Shown one piece after another: positions 1 to 9,424 of a stretch of DNA of 64,000 bases. The position numbers and the translations under genes were made by a program. Numbering within the stretch: position 1 is the first letter of the stretch; every line of letters starts with the position of its first letter. Source of the DNA: Anaerolineae bacterium (lineage in GTDB: Bacteria; Chloroflexota; Anaerolineae; B4-G1; DUEL01); the NCBI GenBank assembly GCA_025060135.1, contig JANXCY010000008.1, forward strand, positions 1 through 64,000, in the 5' to 3' direction. The notes below the pieces were generated by a model that did no database searches, was not told where the DNA came from, and worked only from the letters and a program-made list of their open reading frames with translations.

Positions 1-171
1 CGCGAAGGCTTTTAAGATAAAGGCTGGCTCAATCCGCCCGGAGCACATCACCCGAATGATGTCCACATTCGGGGGTTGCTCCATCCGGCTCACCCCCGCG
101 TTGTCGGCGGCGGTATACGTGCACCAGTTACAGACAAAAGCGATGATGCGTGGCTCAAACTGCTCGCTCAT
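1..171 (-). CDS. mvhD: MvhD-like hydrogenase/Hdr-associated iron-sulfur subunit (5' part, runs off the window edge)
   Basis: Minus-strand translation from ATG at 171: [61 protein letters not shown] and MCSGR motifs of the MvhD/FlpD family; directly downstream of hdrA. Confidence 0.85.
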   Translation of the reverse strand, partial: MSEQFEPRIIAFVCNWCTYTAADNAGVSRMEQPPNVDIIRVMCSGRIEPAFILKAFA

Positions 172-195
172 AGTGTCCTCCCAGGTCAACGGAGC

Positions 196-230
196 ACGCA
201 ATACGGAGTACGGAGTACTGCGTATTGCGT
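196..230. repeat. Long imperfect hairpin between hdrA and mvhD
   Basis: ACGCAATACG-G-AGTAC-GGA-GTACT-G-CGTATTGCGT; fully paired except one G/G. Confidence 0.8.
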
Positions 231-236
231 ATTCCG

Positions 237-2219
237 TTACACAACTCCTACGGGTACGCCCAGCAGCGCCTCCAGTTCTGCCAGAATCTGGCGGTCGGCG
301 AAGTGGCGGGCGGTGATGGCTTCGGCCGGGCAGGCCGCGACGCACGTGCCGCACCCCTTGCAGAGCGCCTCGTTCACCCGGGCCACTCGCGCCGCCTCGT
401 CAAAGGAGATGGCGCTGTATGGGCATAGGGTGATGCAGGTCTTGCAGCCGGAGCAGAGAAGTTCGTCCACAACCGCCGTCGTCGGGGAAATGACCACCTC
501 ACCCCGGCTCAGCAGGGCCAGCACCTCCGAGGCGGCGGCCCCGGCGTGGGCGACCGTATCCGGCACGTCTTTGGGGGCCTGGCAGGCGCCGGCCAGGAAG
601 ACGCCGTCGGTGTTGGTGTGGAAGGGCCGGAGTTTGGGGTGGGCCTCCTGGAAGAAGCCATTGGCGCTCCGGCTGATGCCGAAGAGCGTCGCCACCCGGT
701 CCGAGTCGCGCGGGGCCTCCATGGCCGTCTCCAAGACAACCATGTCCACGTCGATCTGGACGGGGATGCCCAGGTTGGTGTTCTCGGCCTTCACCTGGAG
801 ACGCCCGTCATCCAGAACGACGACCTCCGCGCCGCGCCCCCGGACGAAGTAGACGCCCTCCCGCTGGACCCGCTCGTAGAACTCCTCGTAGTCCTTTCCG
901 AAGGCGCGGATGTCCATATAGAACTCAAAGACCTCCGCGCCCGTCTTCTCCCGGACCAGGTGAGCATGCTTGAGCGCGTACATACAGCAGACGCGGGAGC
1001 AGTAGCGGTTGGCGTTCTCGTCCCGGCTTCCGACGCAGTGGATGATCGCCACCCGGCGGGGCTTTTCGCCTTTGGACGTGAGAATCTGGCCCTGGGTGGG
1101 GCCGGTGGCGCTGGAGAGCCGCTCAAACTGCAGGCCGTCTATGATGTCCGGGGATTTGCCGTAGGAGAAGGCGGGGAGACGGCGGGGGTCAAACATCTCA
1201 AAGCCGGTAGCGACGACGATGGCCCCCACGTTCAGTGCTACGATTTGCTCCTTCTGAGTAAAGTCAATCGCTTTGGTGGGGCAGGCCTCCGCGCACGCCT
1301 GGGTACACTTGCCCCGGGTCAGGTAGAGGCAGGCCTGGTCGTCAATGACCGCCTTCAGCGGCACCGCCTGACCGTTCATCGGGATGTAGGCGGCCCGACG
1401 GCGGCTCAGGCCGGCGTCGTACTCATTGGGGACGCCCCGCTTGAAGACGCAGGCTTCGGCGCAGGCCCCGCAGCCGGTGCAGAGGTCCATATTGACATAG
1501 CGGGGGCGCTGGCGCACCTTGACCTGGAAATGACCGACGTAACCGGAGACTTCTATGACCTCGCTGTAGGTCAGAAGGGTGATGTTGGGATGCCGACCGG
1601 CATCCATCATCTTGGGGCCGAGAATTCAGGTACTACAGTCTAATGTGGGGAAGGTCTTATCCAGTTGAGCCATATGCCCGCCGATGGACGGCTGCCGCTC
1701 CACCAGATAGACCTGGTAGCCGGCCTCGGCGATGGTGAGGGCGGCCTGGATGCCCGCGACGCCACCCCCGACGACCAGCGCGGCCGGGGTCACGCTCTCC
1801 TGGCGGGGGAAGAGGGGCTCGTGGTAGTTCACCCGGGCGACGGCAGCCCGGACCAGCCGCTTCGCCTTCTCCGTTGCAGCGACGGGGTCCTCCACCACCC
1901 AGGAGACGTGCTCGCGGATATTGGCCATCTGGAAGTAGTACGGGTTGAGCCCGGCCGAGGCCAGGACGTTCTGGAAAGTGGGTTCATGCATCCGGGGACT
2001 GCATGAGGCCACCACGACGCGGGTCAGGCCCAGTTCCCGGATGTCCTGCCGGATCATCTCCTGGCCGGACTCAGAGCAGGTGTACTTATGGGGGCGGGCG
2101 ACGACGACGTTGGGCAGCGTGCTGGCGTACTGTACCACCTCGTCCACGTTCACCGTCGCCGCGATGTTGAGCCCGCAGTGGCAGATATAGACGCCGATTC
2201 GGGGCGTTTCATCCATCAT
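237..2219 (-). CDS. hdrA: CoB-CoM heterodisulfide reductase subunit A-like protein, predicted selenoprotein (in-frame UGA at 1626-1628)
   Basis: ORFs 1626..2474 and 237..1610 are in the same frame, separated only by TGA plus 5 codons: ...[18 protein letters not shown]-[UGA][23 protein letters not shown]...; HdrA flavin domain and ferredoxin motifs [35 protein letters not shown]. Confidence 0.9.
1588..1605 (-). promoter_or_regulatory. Putative bacterial SECIS hairpin of hdrA
   Basis: GGATGCC-GGTC-GGCATCC, perfect 7-bp stem, 20 nt 3' of the UGA, apical loop GGUC; possible lower extension GATG/CATC. Confidence 0.85.
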
Positions 2220-2377
2220 TCGGAACCTCCAATATCGCTGCCAACATAAAGCGTCTGAAACTCTGCTTGCAGTCGGGCCCGGAGCGTAATGGAGTGCCGC
2301 CTGGGCCATCGGAACGCTACTCCGCTTCGCTCCGTGGCTGACGACGAACCGCCGCTCCACGGAACACGGAATACGCA

Positions 2378-3562
2378 CTACTTCTCCATCGCCTGCCAGA
2401 CCAGTTCGCAGACATCCAGTACCCGGACGCGCGTTTTGGTCTTGCGGGCGGCCTGGAGGAGGGTGCGCTTGCACTGTTGGCAGGAAGAGATGATGGCCTC
2501 AGCGCCGGTGGAGAGGGCCTCCCGCAGCCGCTGGATGGAGACGTGCTCCACCGCATCCGGCTCCGTCATCGCCACATCCCCTCCGCCGCCGCAGCAGACG
2601 GCGTTTTCCATTGCGTGGGGCATCTCCCGGAGTTGCATCCCGGGGATGCTGCGGATGACCGTCCGGGGTGGCTCGTAGACGCCGCTCTTGCGGCCCAGGT
2701 CGCAGGGATCGTGGTAGGTAACCGTCCAGGCCAGTTCGGTCATCCGGATGCGGCCCTCCTGAATCATCCGGGCCAGGAATTCGGACGCGTGCATCACCTC
2801 AAAACCGAAGGAATCCCCCACCAGTTCCGGGTAAAGGTGGTGCCAGGTGTAGTAGCAGGACGAGCAGGTCGCCACCAGGACCTTCGGGCCGACGGAGCGG
2901 ACCTTCTCCACGTTGTGCCGGGCCAGTTCAGCGATGTCGTCCTTGAACCCGGCGCCGTAGAGGGGATAGCCACAGCACCATTCCTCACTGCCCAGAAGAG
3001 TGTAGGAAATCTGGGCCTGTTCCAGAATCTGGACCAGCGACTGGGGGATGCTGTAGGCCATCGGATAGAGCGCGGAGACACACCCGGTATAGAGGAGCAC
3101 CTCCGCAGGCTCCTGGACCCGTTCCGCCACTCCTTCTAACCCCTGACTCCAGATGAGGCGGGTCTGGTTATCTTCATTAAGAATGTTGCGCGTGGCCTGG
3201 ACGGCCTGGCGCATCGCCTGGAGCGTCTGGGGGACGGTGTAGCCGTTGGCGACGGCCCACTCCCGCAGACGGCGCATCGTGGTACTGGTCAGAATCCCGC
3301 GCGGGCAGCGGGCGGAGCAGGCGTAACACTGCGTGCAGAGCCAGAAGGTGCGGCTGTTCATCACCACATCCCGCAGGCCCAGGCGGACCAGTTCCCACAA
3401 CTGCCGGGGAGAGTAGTCCATCAGGTCCGCCGTGGGGCAGGACGCGCTGCAGGTCCCGCACTGCATACAGGTCAACAGTTTCTCCCAGTCCGGTTCCACC
3501 TGGGCCATAAATTCCCGGTCCAGGTGCTCTTCGGTCAGGGGTGTAGGAAGCGGGGGAGACAT
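2378..3562 (-). CDS. Fused HdrC-HdrB-like protein (4Fe-4S domain plus two CCG domains)
   Basis: CMQCGTCSASCP and CTQCYACSARCP followed by two CCG-type motifs (EEWCCGYPLYGAGF, NAVCCGGGGDVAM). Confidence 0.85.
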   Translation of the reverse strand: MSPPLPTPLTEEHLDREFMAQVEPDWEKLLTCMQCGTCSASCPTADLMDYSPRQLWELVRLGLRDVVMNSRTFWLCTQCYACSARCPRGILTSTTMRRLREWAVANGYTVPQTLQAMRQAVQATRNILNEDNQTRLIWSQGLEGVAERVQEPAEVLLYTGCVSALYPMAYSIPQSLVQILEQAQISYTLLGSEEWCCGYPLYGAGFKDDIAELARHNVEKVRSVGPKVLVATCSSCYYTWHHLYPELVGDSFGFEVMHASEFLARMIQEGRIRMTELAWTVTYHDPCDLGRKSGVYEPPRTVIRSIPGMQLREMPHAMENAVCCGGGGDVAMTEPDAVEHVSIQRLREALSTGAEAIISSCQQCKRTLLQAARKTKTRVRVLDVCELVWQAMEK

Positions 3563-3592
3563 ATCCGTAACCTCCTTGAGTCCATTTTCGAA

Positions 3593-3690
3593 AACCACGA
3601 AGGCGCGAAGACACAAAGAGTTAAGAATTAACAATTAAAAATTAACAACGGAAAGACTTCGTGCCTTTGTGTCTTTGTGGTTAAAAACTT
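3593..3690. repeat. Inverted-repeat intergenic element with CACGAAG...ACACAAAG arms
   Basis: AAAACCACGAAGGCGCGAAGACACAAAG ... CTTCGTGCCTTTGTGTCTTTGTGGTTAAAAAC flanking an AT-rich core. Confidence 0.65.
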
Positions 3691-4068
3691 CTATGAACCA
3701 CCGAGGAAGCGCTTCACGGTTTTCACCAGGACCTCAGGTTGGATGGGTTTGGAGATCCAGGCGTCAATGGGGACGCGCTCCTCGGGAAACTCGCTGGCAT
3801 ACTCGCTGGTAGCGATGGAGGAGACCATCACCAGGGGGATGTCCTTCAGTTGGGGATCCGCTTCCATTTCCCGACTGACGTCTACTCCCTCCAGCGTGGT
3901 GGTCATCATCACATCCAGCAGGACCAGGTCGGGGCGGGTCTTGCGCATCATTTGGAGGGCCTGGTCGCCGCTGCGGGCCTCCATCACGTGATAGCCCTCT
4001 GCCTCCAGTATTCGGCGGCAGATGAGCAGGAAATCCGGATCATCATCTACAACCAGAATCCTGGGCAT
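3691..4068 (-). CDS. Single-domain response regulator
   Basis: MPRILVVDDDPDFLLICRRILEAEGYHVMEARSGDQALQMM...DLVLLDVMM; receiver domain only. Confidence 0.9.
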   Translation of the reverse strand: MPRILVVDDDPDFLLICRRILEAEGYHVMEARSGDQALQMMRKTRPDLVLLDVMMTTTLEGVDVSREMEADPQLKDIPLVMVSSIATSEYASEFPEERVPIDAWISKPIQPEVLVKTVKRFLGGS

Positions 4069-4132
4069 ATATTTTTCCTCCTCGGCGCACGGGGGTTAAA
4101 CCGGACCCGATTAGGTTTGAGCCATAGGAAAC

Positions 4133-4158
4133 AAAAAGGGGGGCCATTCCCCCCTTTA
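4133..4158 (-). terminator. Rho-independent terminator downstream of lplA
   Basis: AAAGGGGGG-AATGG-CCCCCCTTTTTGTTT on minus strand. Confidence 0.8.
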
Positions 4159-4253
4159 TATATCCTTAATCACCTGGCGGGCAAGTGACAATTATCCGCC
4201 GGGCGAATGACGTTCATCCTGCCAGAAAACCATCGGGAGTTGTCCGGCTGGGC

Positions 4254-5294
4254 CTATCCGCGCAGAACGGTCGCGAAATCGGTGGGGGTCAGGCCGGGGC
4301 TCTCCACACCATGGTCGGCGTAGAAGCGCGCGATAACGTTTTCCACCTCCTCTACCCGCACACCCACCAGTGCTCGCTCCAGGTCGGCCAACCGTTCGGC
4401 GGGATAGAAAAAGAAGTCGCCGGAGATAGAGAGATCAGCGATGACACCCTCGTGGATTTCCGCGACTGCTCGGATGAGACCGCCCGGGGCCTTGTAGGCC
4501 TTCTGCCAGACCTGGACTCCTGAACGGATGGTGATTTCACGGCCTATCTGCGGTCGGCCCCGGCGGTAGAGCCACTCGCCGCTGAGCATCCGCTGGGCCA
4601 GCCGGTCCGCCTCGGCCTGCCATTCGGGGTCTACGGTCGTCTCCACCTCCAGCGGGCCCAGAATCTCTATGAACTTTCCCGCCAGCAGGCTCCAGAGTTC
4701 CTCGCGCGGGGGCGCCGTGCCCAGTTCCCGTCGGATAGTGGAGAGGTTCTCCTGCAGGGTCTTGTAGACTTTGTCCCGGAACTTCTCATCGGGCACCCGG
4801 AGCACTCGGACCATTGTCTCGTAGTCAAAATCTACGATCAGGTTACCCACGAAGACAACGAAGTCGCCCATTTCCGCCACGCCGTTACCCGAAATCTTGC
4901 GACCGTTGGCGATGATGTCGTTAACCGGTTTGTATTCGGCAGGGATGCCCAGGGCCCGGTAGGCCGCGATGGGAGCCTGAAGGAACTTTCGGTAGAAGGC
5001 GGCTTTGTCCTTTGGGACCAGCGGGTTATCCTTACGGAGAATTAACTGGTAGAAGAGTTGTTCGCCGTCCAGGTAGACCGCGCCGCCGCCCACCTCTCGC
5101 CGGAAAACCGGGATGCCATGCTCCCGGCAGTAATCCAGGTCTACCTCCTGCTCCACGTCCTGGAAGTAGCCGATACAGACGTAGGGGGAGGCCGGAGAGA
5201 GGAGAATCAAGCCCTCCCGTCCGATGCGGGGGAGGGCATGGTAGAGGAGTTGGGAATCGGCCCAAGAGACCCTACCCAGATGGTACAGTTTCAT
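4254..5294 (-). CDS. lplA: Lipoate-protein ligase A family
   Basis: MKLYHLGRVSWADSQLLYHAL...YVCIGYFQDVEQEVDLDYCREHGIPVFRREVGGGAVYLDGEQLFYQLI. Confidence 0.9.
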   Translation of the reverse strand: MKLYHLGRVSWADSQLLYHALPRIGREGLILLSPASPYVCIGYFQDVEQEVDLDYCREHGIPVFRREVGGGAVYLDGEQLFYQLILRKDNPLVPKDKAAFYRKFLQAPIAAYRALGIPAEYKPVNDIIANGRKISGNGVAEMGDFVVFVGNLIVDFDYETMVRVLRVPDEKFRDKVYKTLQENLSTIRRELGTAPPREELWSLLAGKFIEILGPLEVETTVDPEWQAEADRLAQRMLSGEWLYRRGRPQIGREITIRSGVQVWQKAYKAPGGLIRAVAEIHEGVIADLSISGDFFFYPAERLADLERALVGVRVEEVENVIARFYADHGVESPGLTPTDFATVLRG

Positions 5295-5493
5295 AGAGAC
5301 CTCCTGGCTAAAGGAAATGCTGCGCTCCTGCCCAGCGCCAATCCGTTCGGGCCAGCAGTGCCCGCACTCTCGTCGGGTTACCGACCACGCCCGCAATTAT
5401 AGCCCACCTCAGCGAAATGTCAACAGGTGCTGAAGGTAACCGATTGACACCCCGCTCGTTTCGCGGCATAATTGAGCCCAGTCTGAGAGGACG

Positions 5494-5647
5494 TAGAGCC
5501 TATCTGAGAATTCAGGTCCTTTAAGGACTTGCGGCGCTGTAGCGCAGGCTGTCAGGCCTGTATCTATCGGAGGCCGTTTCGGGCCACTCATTACAGGCAG
5601 ACAGCCTGGGCTACACGACCTTGGGTGTTTTTCGGATATGCTCTTAT
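5494..5647. mobile_element. MITE-like TIR element, copy 1
   Basis: 5' TAGAGCCTATCTGAGAATTCAGG, 3' TTTTTCGGATATGCTCTTA; core with TGTAGCGCAGGCTGTCAGGCC...GACAGCCTGGGCTAC. Confidence 0.65.
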
Positions 5648-5720
5648 ATAGCGATCGCAGCGCACCCTGCCTGGCCTGGGAGACCCCGCCACATCTCTGG
5701 CAGAAGGCGATGGTTAGCAT

Positions 5721-6683
5721 TTGCAAGACATGCCCTTCAGGTTGAATGAGGGAGAGAAAATGCTTCGGCCCAACGGATCTCTGATGACCGATCGGTCTCT
5801 CCGAAGGGTGGCACTGGCCTCCCAGCGGGCCCAGACGGTCCGGGCCTATCTGGCTCTGACCAAGCCCCTGCAGACGCTGCTCCTGCTGGTAACGGGCGTG
5901 TGTGCCTATGCGCTGAGCCGGCCCGGCGCTGTGGAGGGGGGCGAACTGACGGCGGCCGCGCTGGCCCTGACAGGCGCTATTGCCGGATGTACGGTGCTGA
6001 ACATGGTGCTGGACCGGGACATTGATGCCCGTATGGGCCGGACGGCCCGCCGCCCGCTGCCTGCCGGTCGCGTCAGCCCGCGCGCGGCGCTGATGTTTGG
6101 CCTGGCCCTCTCCATCCCCGGGCTGGCGCTGGCATGGGCCCTTTCCCCCCTTTTTGGCCTCATTGTCTCCCTGGGCTTTGGGATCGACCTGGGAGTCTAT
6201 ACCCTTTGGCTCAAACGCCGGACGCCTTTTTCCATCCTCTGGGGCGGCATCTCCGGCGGCATGCCCGCGCTGGCCGGACGGGCCCTGGCTCTGGGGCGGG
6301 TGGACGAGGTGGGCATTCTCCTGGCCGCCGGGGTTCTCTTGTGGATTCCGGCCCACATTCTGACCCTGGCCACCCACTACGCCCAGGAATACCGCCTGGC
6401 CGGGGTCCCGGTCTGGCCCAACGTGTATGGGCCCAGGGCGACCCGGCGGGTCATCGCCGCCGCAACCCTGATGGATGTGGCGGTCCTGGGGACGGCCGGG
6501 TGGCTCCTGGGCATCCACCCCATAGCCCTGGGGATCCTGCTGGTCTTGGGCGCTGGCCTGACCGGGCTCAGCATCGCTGTCCTGGTCCGGCCCACTCAGC
6601 GGCTGAACTGGGCCCTCTTCAAGTTCGCCAGCCTCTATATGCTGGGCGCTTTCGTTTCCCTGACGCTCGGCACTGTGCTGTAG
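5721..6683 (+). CDS. ctaB: Protoheme IX farnesyltransferase / UbiA-family prenyltransferase
   Basis: NMVLDRDIDARMGRTARRPLPAGRV motif, nine-TM hydrophobic pattern. Confidence 0.85.
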   Translation: MQDMPFRLNEGEKMLRPNGSLMTDRSLRRVALASQRAQTVRAYLALTKPLQTLLLLVTGVCAYALSRPGAVEGGELTAAALALTGAIAGCTVLNMVLDRDIDARMGRTARRPLPAGRVSPRAALMFGLALSIPGLALAWALSPLFGLIVSLGFGIDLGVYTLWLKRRTPFSILWGGISGGMPALAGRALALGRVDEVGILLAAGVLLWIPAHILTLATHYAQEYRLAGVPVWPNVYGPRATRRVIAAATLMDVAVLGTAGWLLGIHPIALGILLVLGAGLTGLSIAVLVRPTQRLNWALFKFASLYMLGAFVSLTLGTVL

Positions 6684-6811
6684 AATGCACCCTGCGCATC
6701 CACCCCGAAGCGTTCATCCCGAAGACACCAAGACACTGGTGAGTTTCATAAAATCGTGCCGGGCAAAAGTCCTGAAAATTCGTGCCTCCCTCCCCCTGGG
6801 GAGTGTGAATT

Positions 6812-7555
6812 TTGAGTTCGTTCGGGCATATGAGGCTTCCGCCGACGCTTGAGGGCCGCTTTTTGGCACGGGAGAACCGCTTCCGCGTCCGGGTGGAGGT
6901 GGATGACCGTGTCGTACCGGCCCACCTGCCCAATTCGGGTCGTCTGTCGGAACTGCTGACACCGGGGCGGCCGTGCCGACTGGTCCCGCATCCCGAACCC
7001 CGTCGCCGCACCCCGCTGGACCTGCTGCTGGTGGAGCATGCCGGGGTCCTGGTTTCAGTGGATGCCCGGTTGCCCGGGCCCCTCTTTGCCGAGGCAGTGG
7101 CCGAGGGGCGATTGCTCCCGTTTGCCCGCTTCGCGCGGGTGGAACGGGAGGTCCGCTGCGGAGAGAGCCGCCTGGATTTCCGACTGGACGGCCCGGGTGG
7201 CTCGCTGTGGGTGGAGACCAAATCCGTTACGCTGGTAGAGGACGGAGTGGCGCTCTTTCCGGATGCGCCCACCCTTCGGGGCCAGCGGCATCTCCGGCAG
7301 TTGGCTCTGCTGGCGGAGCAAGGGGAGCGGGCCGCTATCGTCTTCGTCATCCAGCGGCCGGATGCGGAGGCCTTCATGCCCCATGTCTGGGCCGACCCGG
7401 CCTTTGCGGCGGCGCTGGTAGAGGCGGCTCGCGTCGGGGTGGAGGTCTATGCCTTCCGCTGCGAGGTCCGACCGGAGGAAATCCGCATTGGAGCGGCCGT
7501 GTCGGTCCGTCTCCCCTTCACGTCTCCAGCCCCAGCCGCTGGTCCCGCATGCTGA
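6812..7555 (+). CDS. sfsA: SfsA DNA/RNA nuclease family (sugar fermentation stimulation protein)
   Basis: [37 protein letters not shown]...[31 protein letters not shown]. Confidence 0.92.
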   Translation: MSSFGHMRLPPTLEGRFLARENRFRVRVEVDDRVVPAHLPNSGRLSELLTPGRPCRLVPHPEPRRRTPLDLLLVEHAGVLVSVDARLPGPLFAEAVAEGRLLPFARFARVEREVRCGESRLDFRLDGPGGSLWVETKSVTLVEDGVALFPDAPTLRGQRHLRQLALLAEQGERAAIVFVIQRPDAEAFMPHVWADPAFAAALVEAARVGVEVYAFRCEVRPEEIRIGAAVSVRLPFTSPAPAAGPAC

Positions 7556-8231
7556 CCCACCGATACTGGCCGATGACCAGATGGTCCAGTACCTCAATCC
7601 CCAGCAGCCGCCCGGCTTCCACCAGTTGCCGGGTAACAGCGATGTCGTCCGGGGAGGGGGTGGGGTCACCCGAGGGGTGGTTGTGGGCCACAACGATGGC
7701 GGCGCAGTTGCGCCGAATAGCCTCCCGAAAGACTTCGCCCACCCGAATCTGGGTGAGCGTCAGGTTGCCCCGATAGAGGGTCTGGATGCCCAGCACCCGG
7801 TAGCGGGCATCCAGAAAGAGGATACAGAAATGCTCCTGCTCCAGGTGGCCGATTTCGGCCATCAGCAGCGCGGCGGCATCTGCCGGGGTGTAGAGGGTGG
7901 GCCGCTCCTCCGGCGCGGCCAGGGCCATGCGTCGCCCCAGTTCCAGCGCGGCCTGGAGTTGGGCCGCCTTGGCCAGCCCCATCCCCCGCTCGGCCACCAG
8001 TTCGGAGAAACTGGCCCGTGCCAGCCCCGCCAGCCCTCCGTAGCGGGCCATGAGACGAGTTGCCACGTCCAGTGCGCTCTCCCCGCCTACTCCGGTACGC
8101 AGGATAATCGCCAGCAACTCGGCCGTGGAGAGGGCCCCCGGGCCCAGTCGGGCCAGCCGCTCTCGGGGCCGCTCGGCTGTCGGCAACTCCTTGATGGTCG
8201 GACGGTACGTCCCTTCCTCTCGTTCGCCCAT
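7518..8231 (-). CDS. radC: RadC family JAB-domain protein
   Basis: [36 protein letters not shown]...[30 protein letters not shown]. Confidence 0.93.
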   Translation of the reverse strand: MGEREEGTYRPTIKELPTAERPRERLARLGPGALSTAELLAIILRTGVGGESALDVATRLMARYGGLAGLARASFSELVAERGMGLAKAAQLQAALELGRRMALAAPEERPTLYTPADAAALLMAEIGHLEQEHFCILFLDARYRVLGIQTLYRGNLTLTQIRVGEVFREAIRRNCAAIVVAHNHPSGDPTPSPDDIAVTRQLVEAGRLLGIEVLDHLVIGQYRWVSMRDQRLGLET

Positions 8232-8289
8232 CGTGCTCCAATCCGGGTATACCCTAAAGACGCCAGACGCGAGGTGGATCTTCCGTTGG

Positions 8290-8901
8290 TTAGTTTTTCT
8301 TCGTGTCTTCGTGTCTTCGTGGCGATTCGTCTTTCGGCCCGTACCGGCCCAGAAATGCCTGCCGGGAGATCCAGATTTCTGCCCGCCGGAGGCGGAGAAG
8401 AGAGCGCCTCTGCAGGCTGAGAGGATTGAAGGTCCACATAATGGCCCAGGTGTAGAGGTTTTCCCAGAACTCTCCGAACCGTCCCAGGGCGCGGCGGTAG
8501 GGGAGGATGTCAAACCCCAGGTGCCGGACCAGTGGAGTGGGATGCCCGTCGTCGGAGAGGGCCAGGACGGTGATGCCGCCGATGGCTTCCACCTGCTCCC
8601 CGTGCGGTTGCTCCATCAGCCAGCGGGCAACTTCCCGGAAGGAACGGACCAGCATCCGGTGGATGCGGGAGGCCCAGGCCAAGTCCGGGCCTCCAGGGCT
8701 GGGACGGGGAAGGTGTTCATTCCAGAGATGGAGCATCAGCACAGGCGCGCCGGCGTGCACCCGGGTGCCATCAGAGAGCGAAAGGTCGTGCGGCGCCCGG
8801 GCCCACTGGAGCCGCACCAGGCACTCTGGATGATCACAGAATTCAAAAACTCCGGTGGCCCGGCAGAGCAACCGGTCAAATGCCCGCACCAGGGCCCGCA
8901 T
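8290..8901 (-). CDS. YkoP-like conserved protein; C-terminus derived from an intergenic repeat
   Basis: [18 protein letters not shown]...; ends ...[14 protein letters not shown]; start overlaps the upstream gene stop. Confidence 0.5.
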   Translation of the reverse strand: MRALVRAFDRLLCRATGVFEFCDHPECLVRLQWARAPHDLSLSDGTRVHAGAPVLMLHLWNEHLPRPSPGGPDLAWASRIHRMLVRSFREVARWLMEQPHGEQVEAIGGITVLALSDDGHPTPLVRHLGFDILPYRRALGRFGEFWENLYTWAIMWTFNPLSLQRRSLLRLRRAEIWISRQAFLGRYGPKDESPRRHEDTKKN

Positions 8902-9272
8902 CACCGACCGCCGATAAGCAGGATGCCCAGCACCACCAGGGCAGTGCCGAACCACTGGGCCGGTGATACTGGTTCCCGGAAGAGCCAGGCTGCCGCCAGT
9001 ACCTGGACGCCAATGACCGCCAGGCCGGTGGTGACGGGGAAGGCCACCGAGAGGGGAATGTAGCGCAGAAGGCCCGTGAGGGTCAATACCGTAATGAATC
9101 CCGAGAGATTGCCGATGATTTGCCAGAGGAGGAAGTGGCGCCAGTCCGGACGATGAGCGGAGACTTTGAAACTGGCGTTGGCGATGACGTTGAAGAGCAG
9201 GTTGGCCCCGACCAGAGCGATCACACTACCCGCCCGGTCTACGGGGAGAGTCTGCAAGCGGAGTTTGGGCAT
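8901..9272 (-). CDS. EamA/SMR-like small drug/metabolite transporter
   Basis: Four hydrophobic segments; LSVAFPVTTGLAVIGVQVLAAAWLFREPVSPAQWFGTALVVLGILLI. Confidence 0.75.
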   Translation of the reverse strand: MPKLRLQTLPVDRAGSVIALVGANLLFNVIANASFKVSAHRPDWRHFLLWQIIGNLSGFITVLTLTGLLRYIPLSVAFPVTTGLAVIGVQVLAAAWLFREPVSPAQWFGTALVVLGILLIGGR

Positions 9273-9424
9273 CGGGCTCCTCAGGCTACTATAGGTAGGT
9301 GGTTTTCAGGCATTACGCACTCACCAGTGGGAGACTGACGAACTTGGGCATCGCGCAGTAGGAGACGGGTAAACACGGACGGCGCAGAGTTTCCCGGACA
9401 TGGTGCCTATCCGCTCCTTCAGGG

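Noticed and set aside
76-852. 258-aa plus-strand ORF
   Set aside because: Antisense to mvhD/hdrA, low-complexity Ser/Arg composition.
546-1643. 365-aa plus-strand ORF antisense to hdrA
   Set aside because: Sequence is a GC-driven shadow of HdrA; no recognisable domain.
5409-6518. 369-aa minus-strand ORF rich in Gly/Gln/Pro
   Set aside because: Antisense to ctaB and spans a MITE; compositional artefact.
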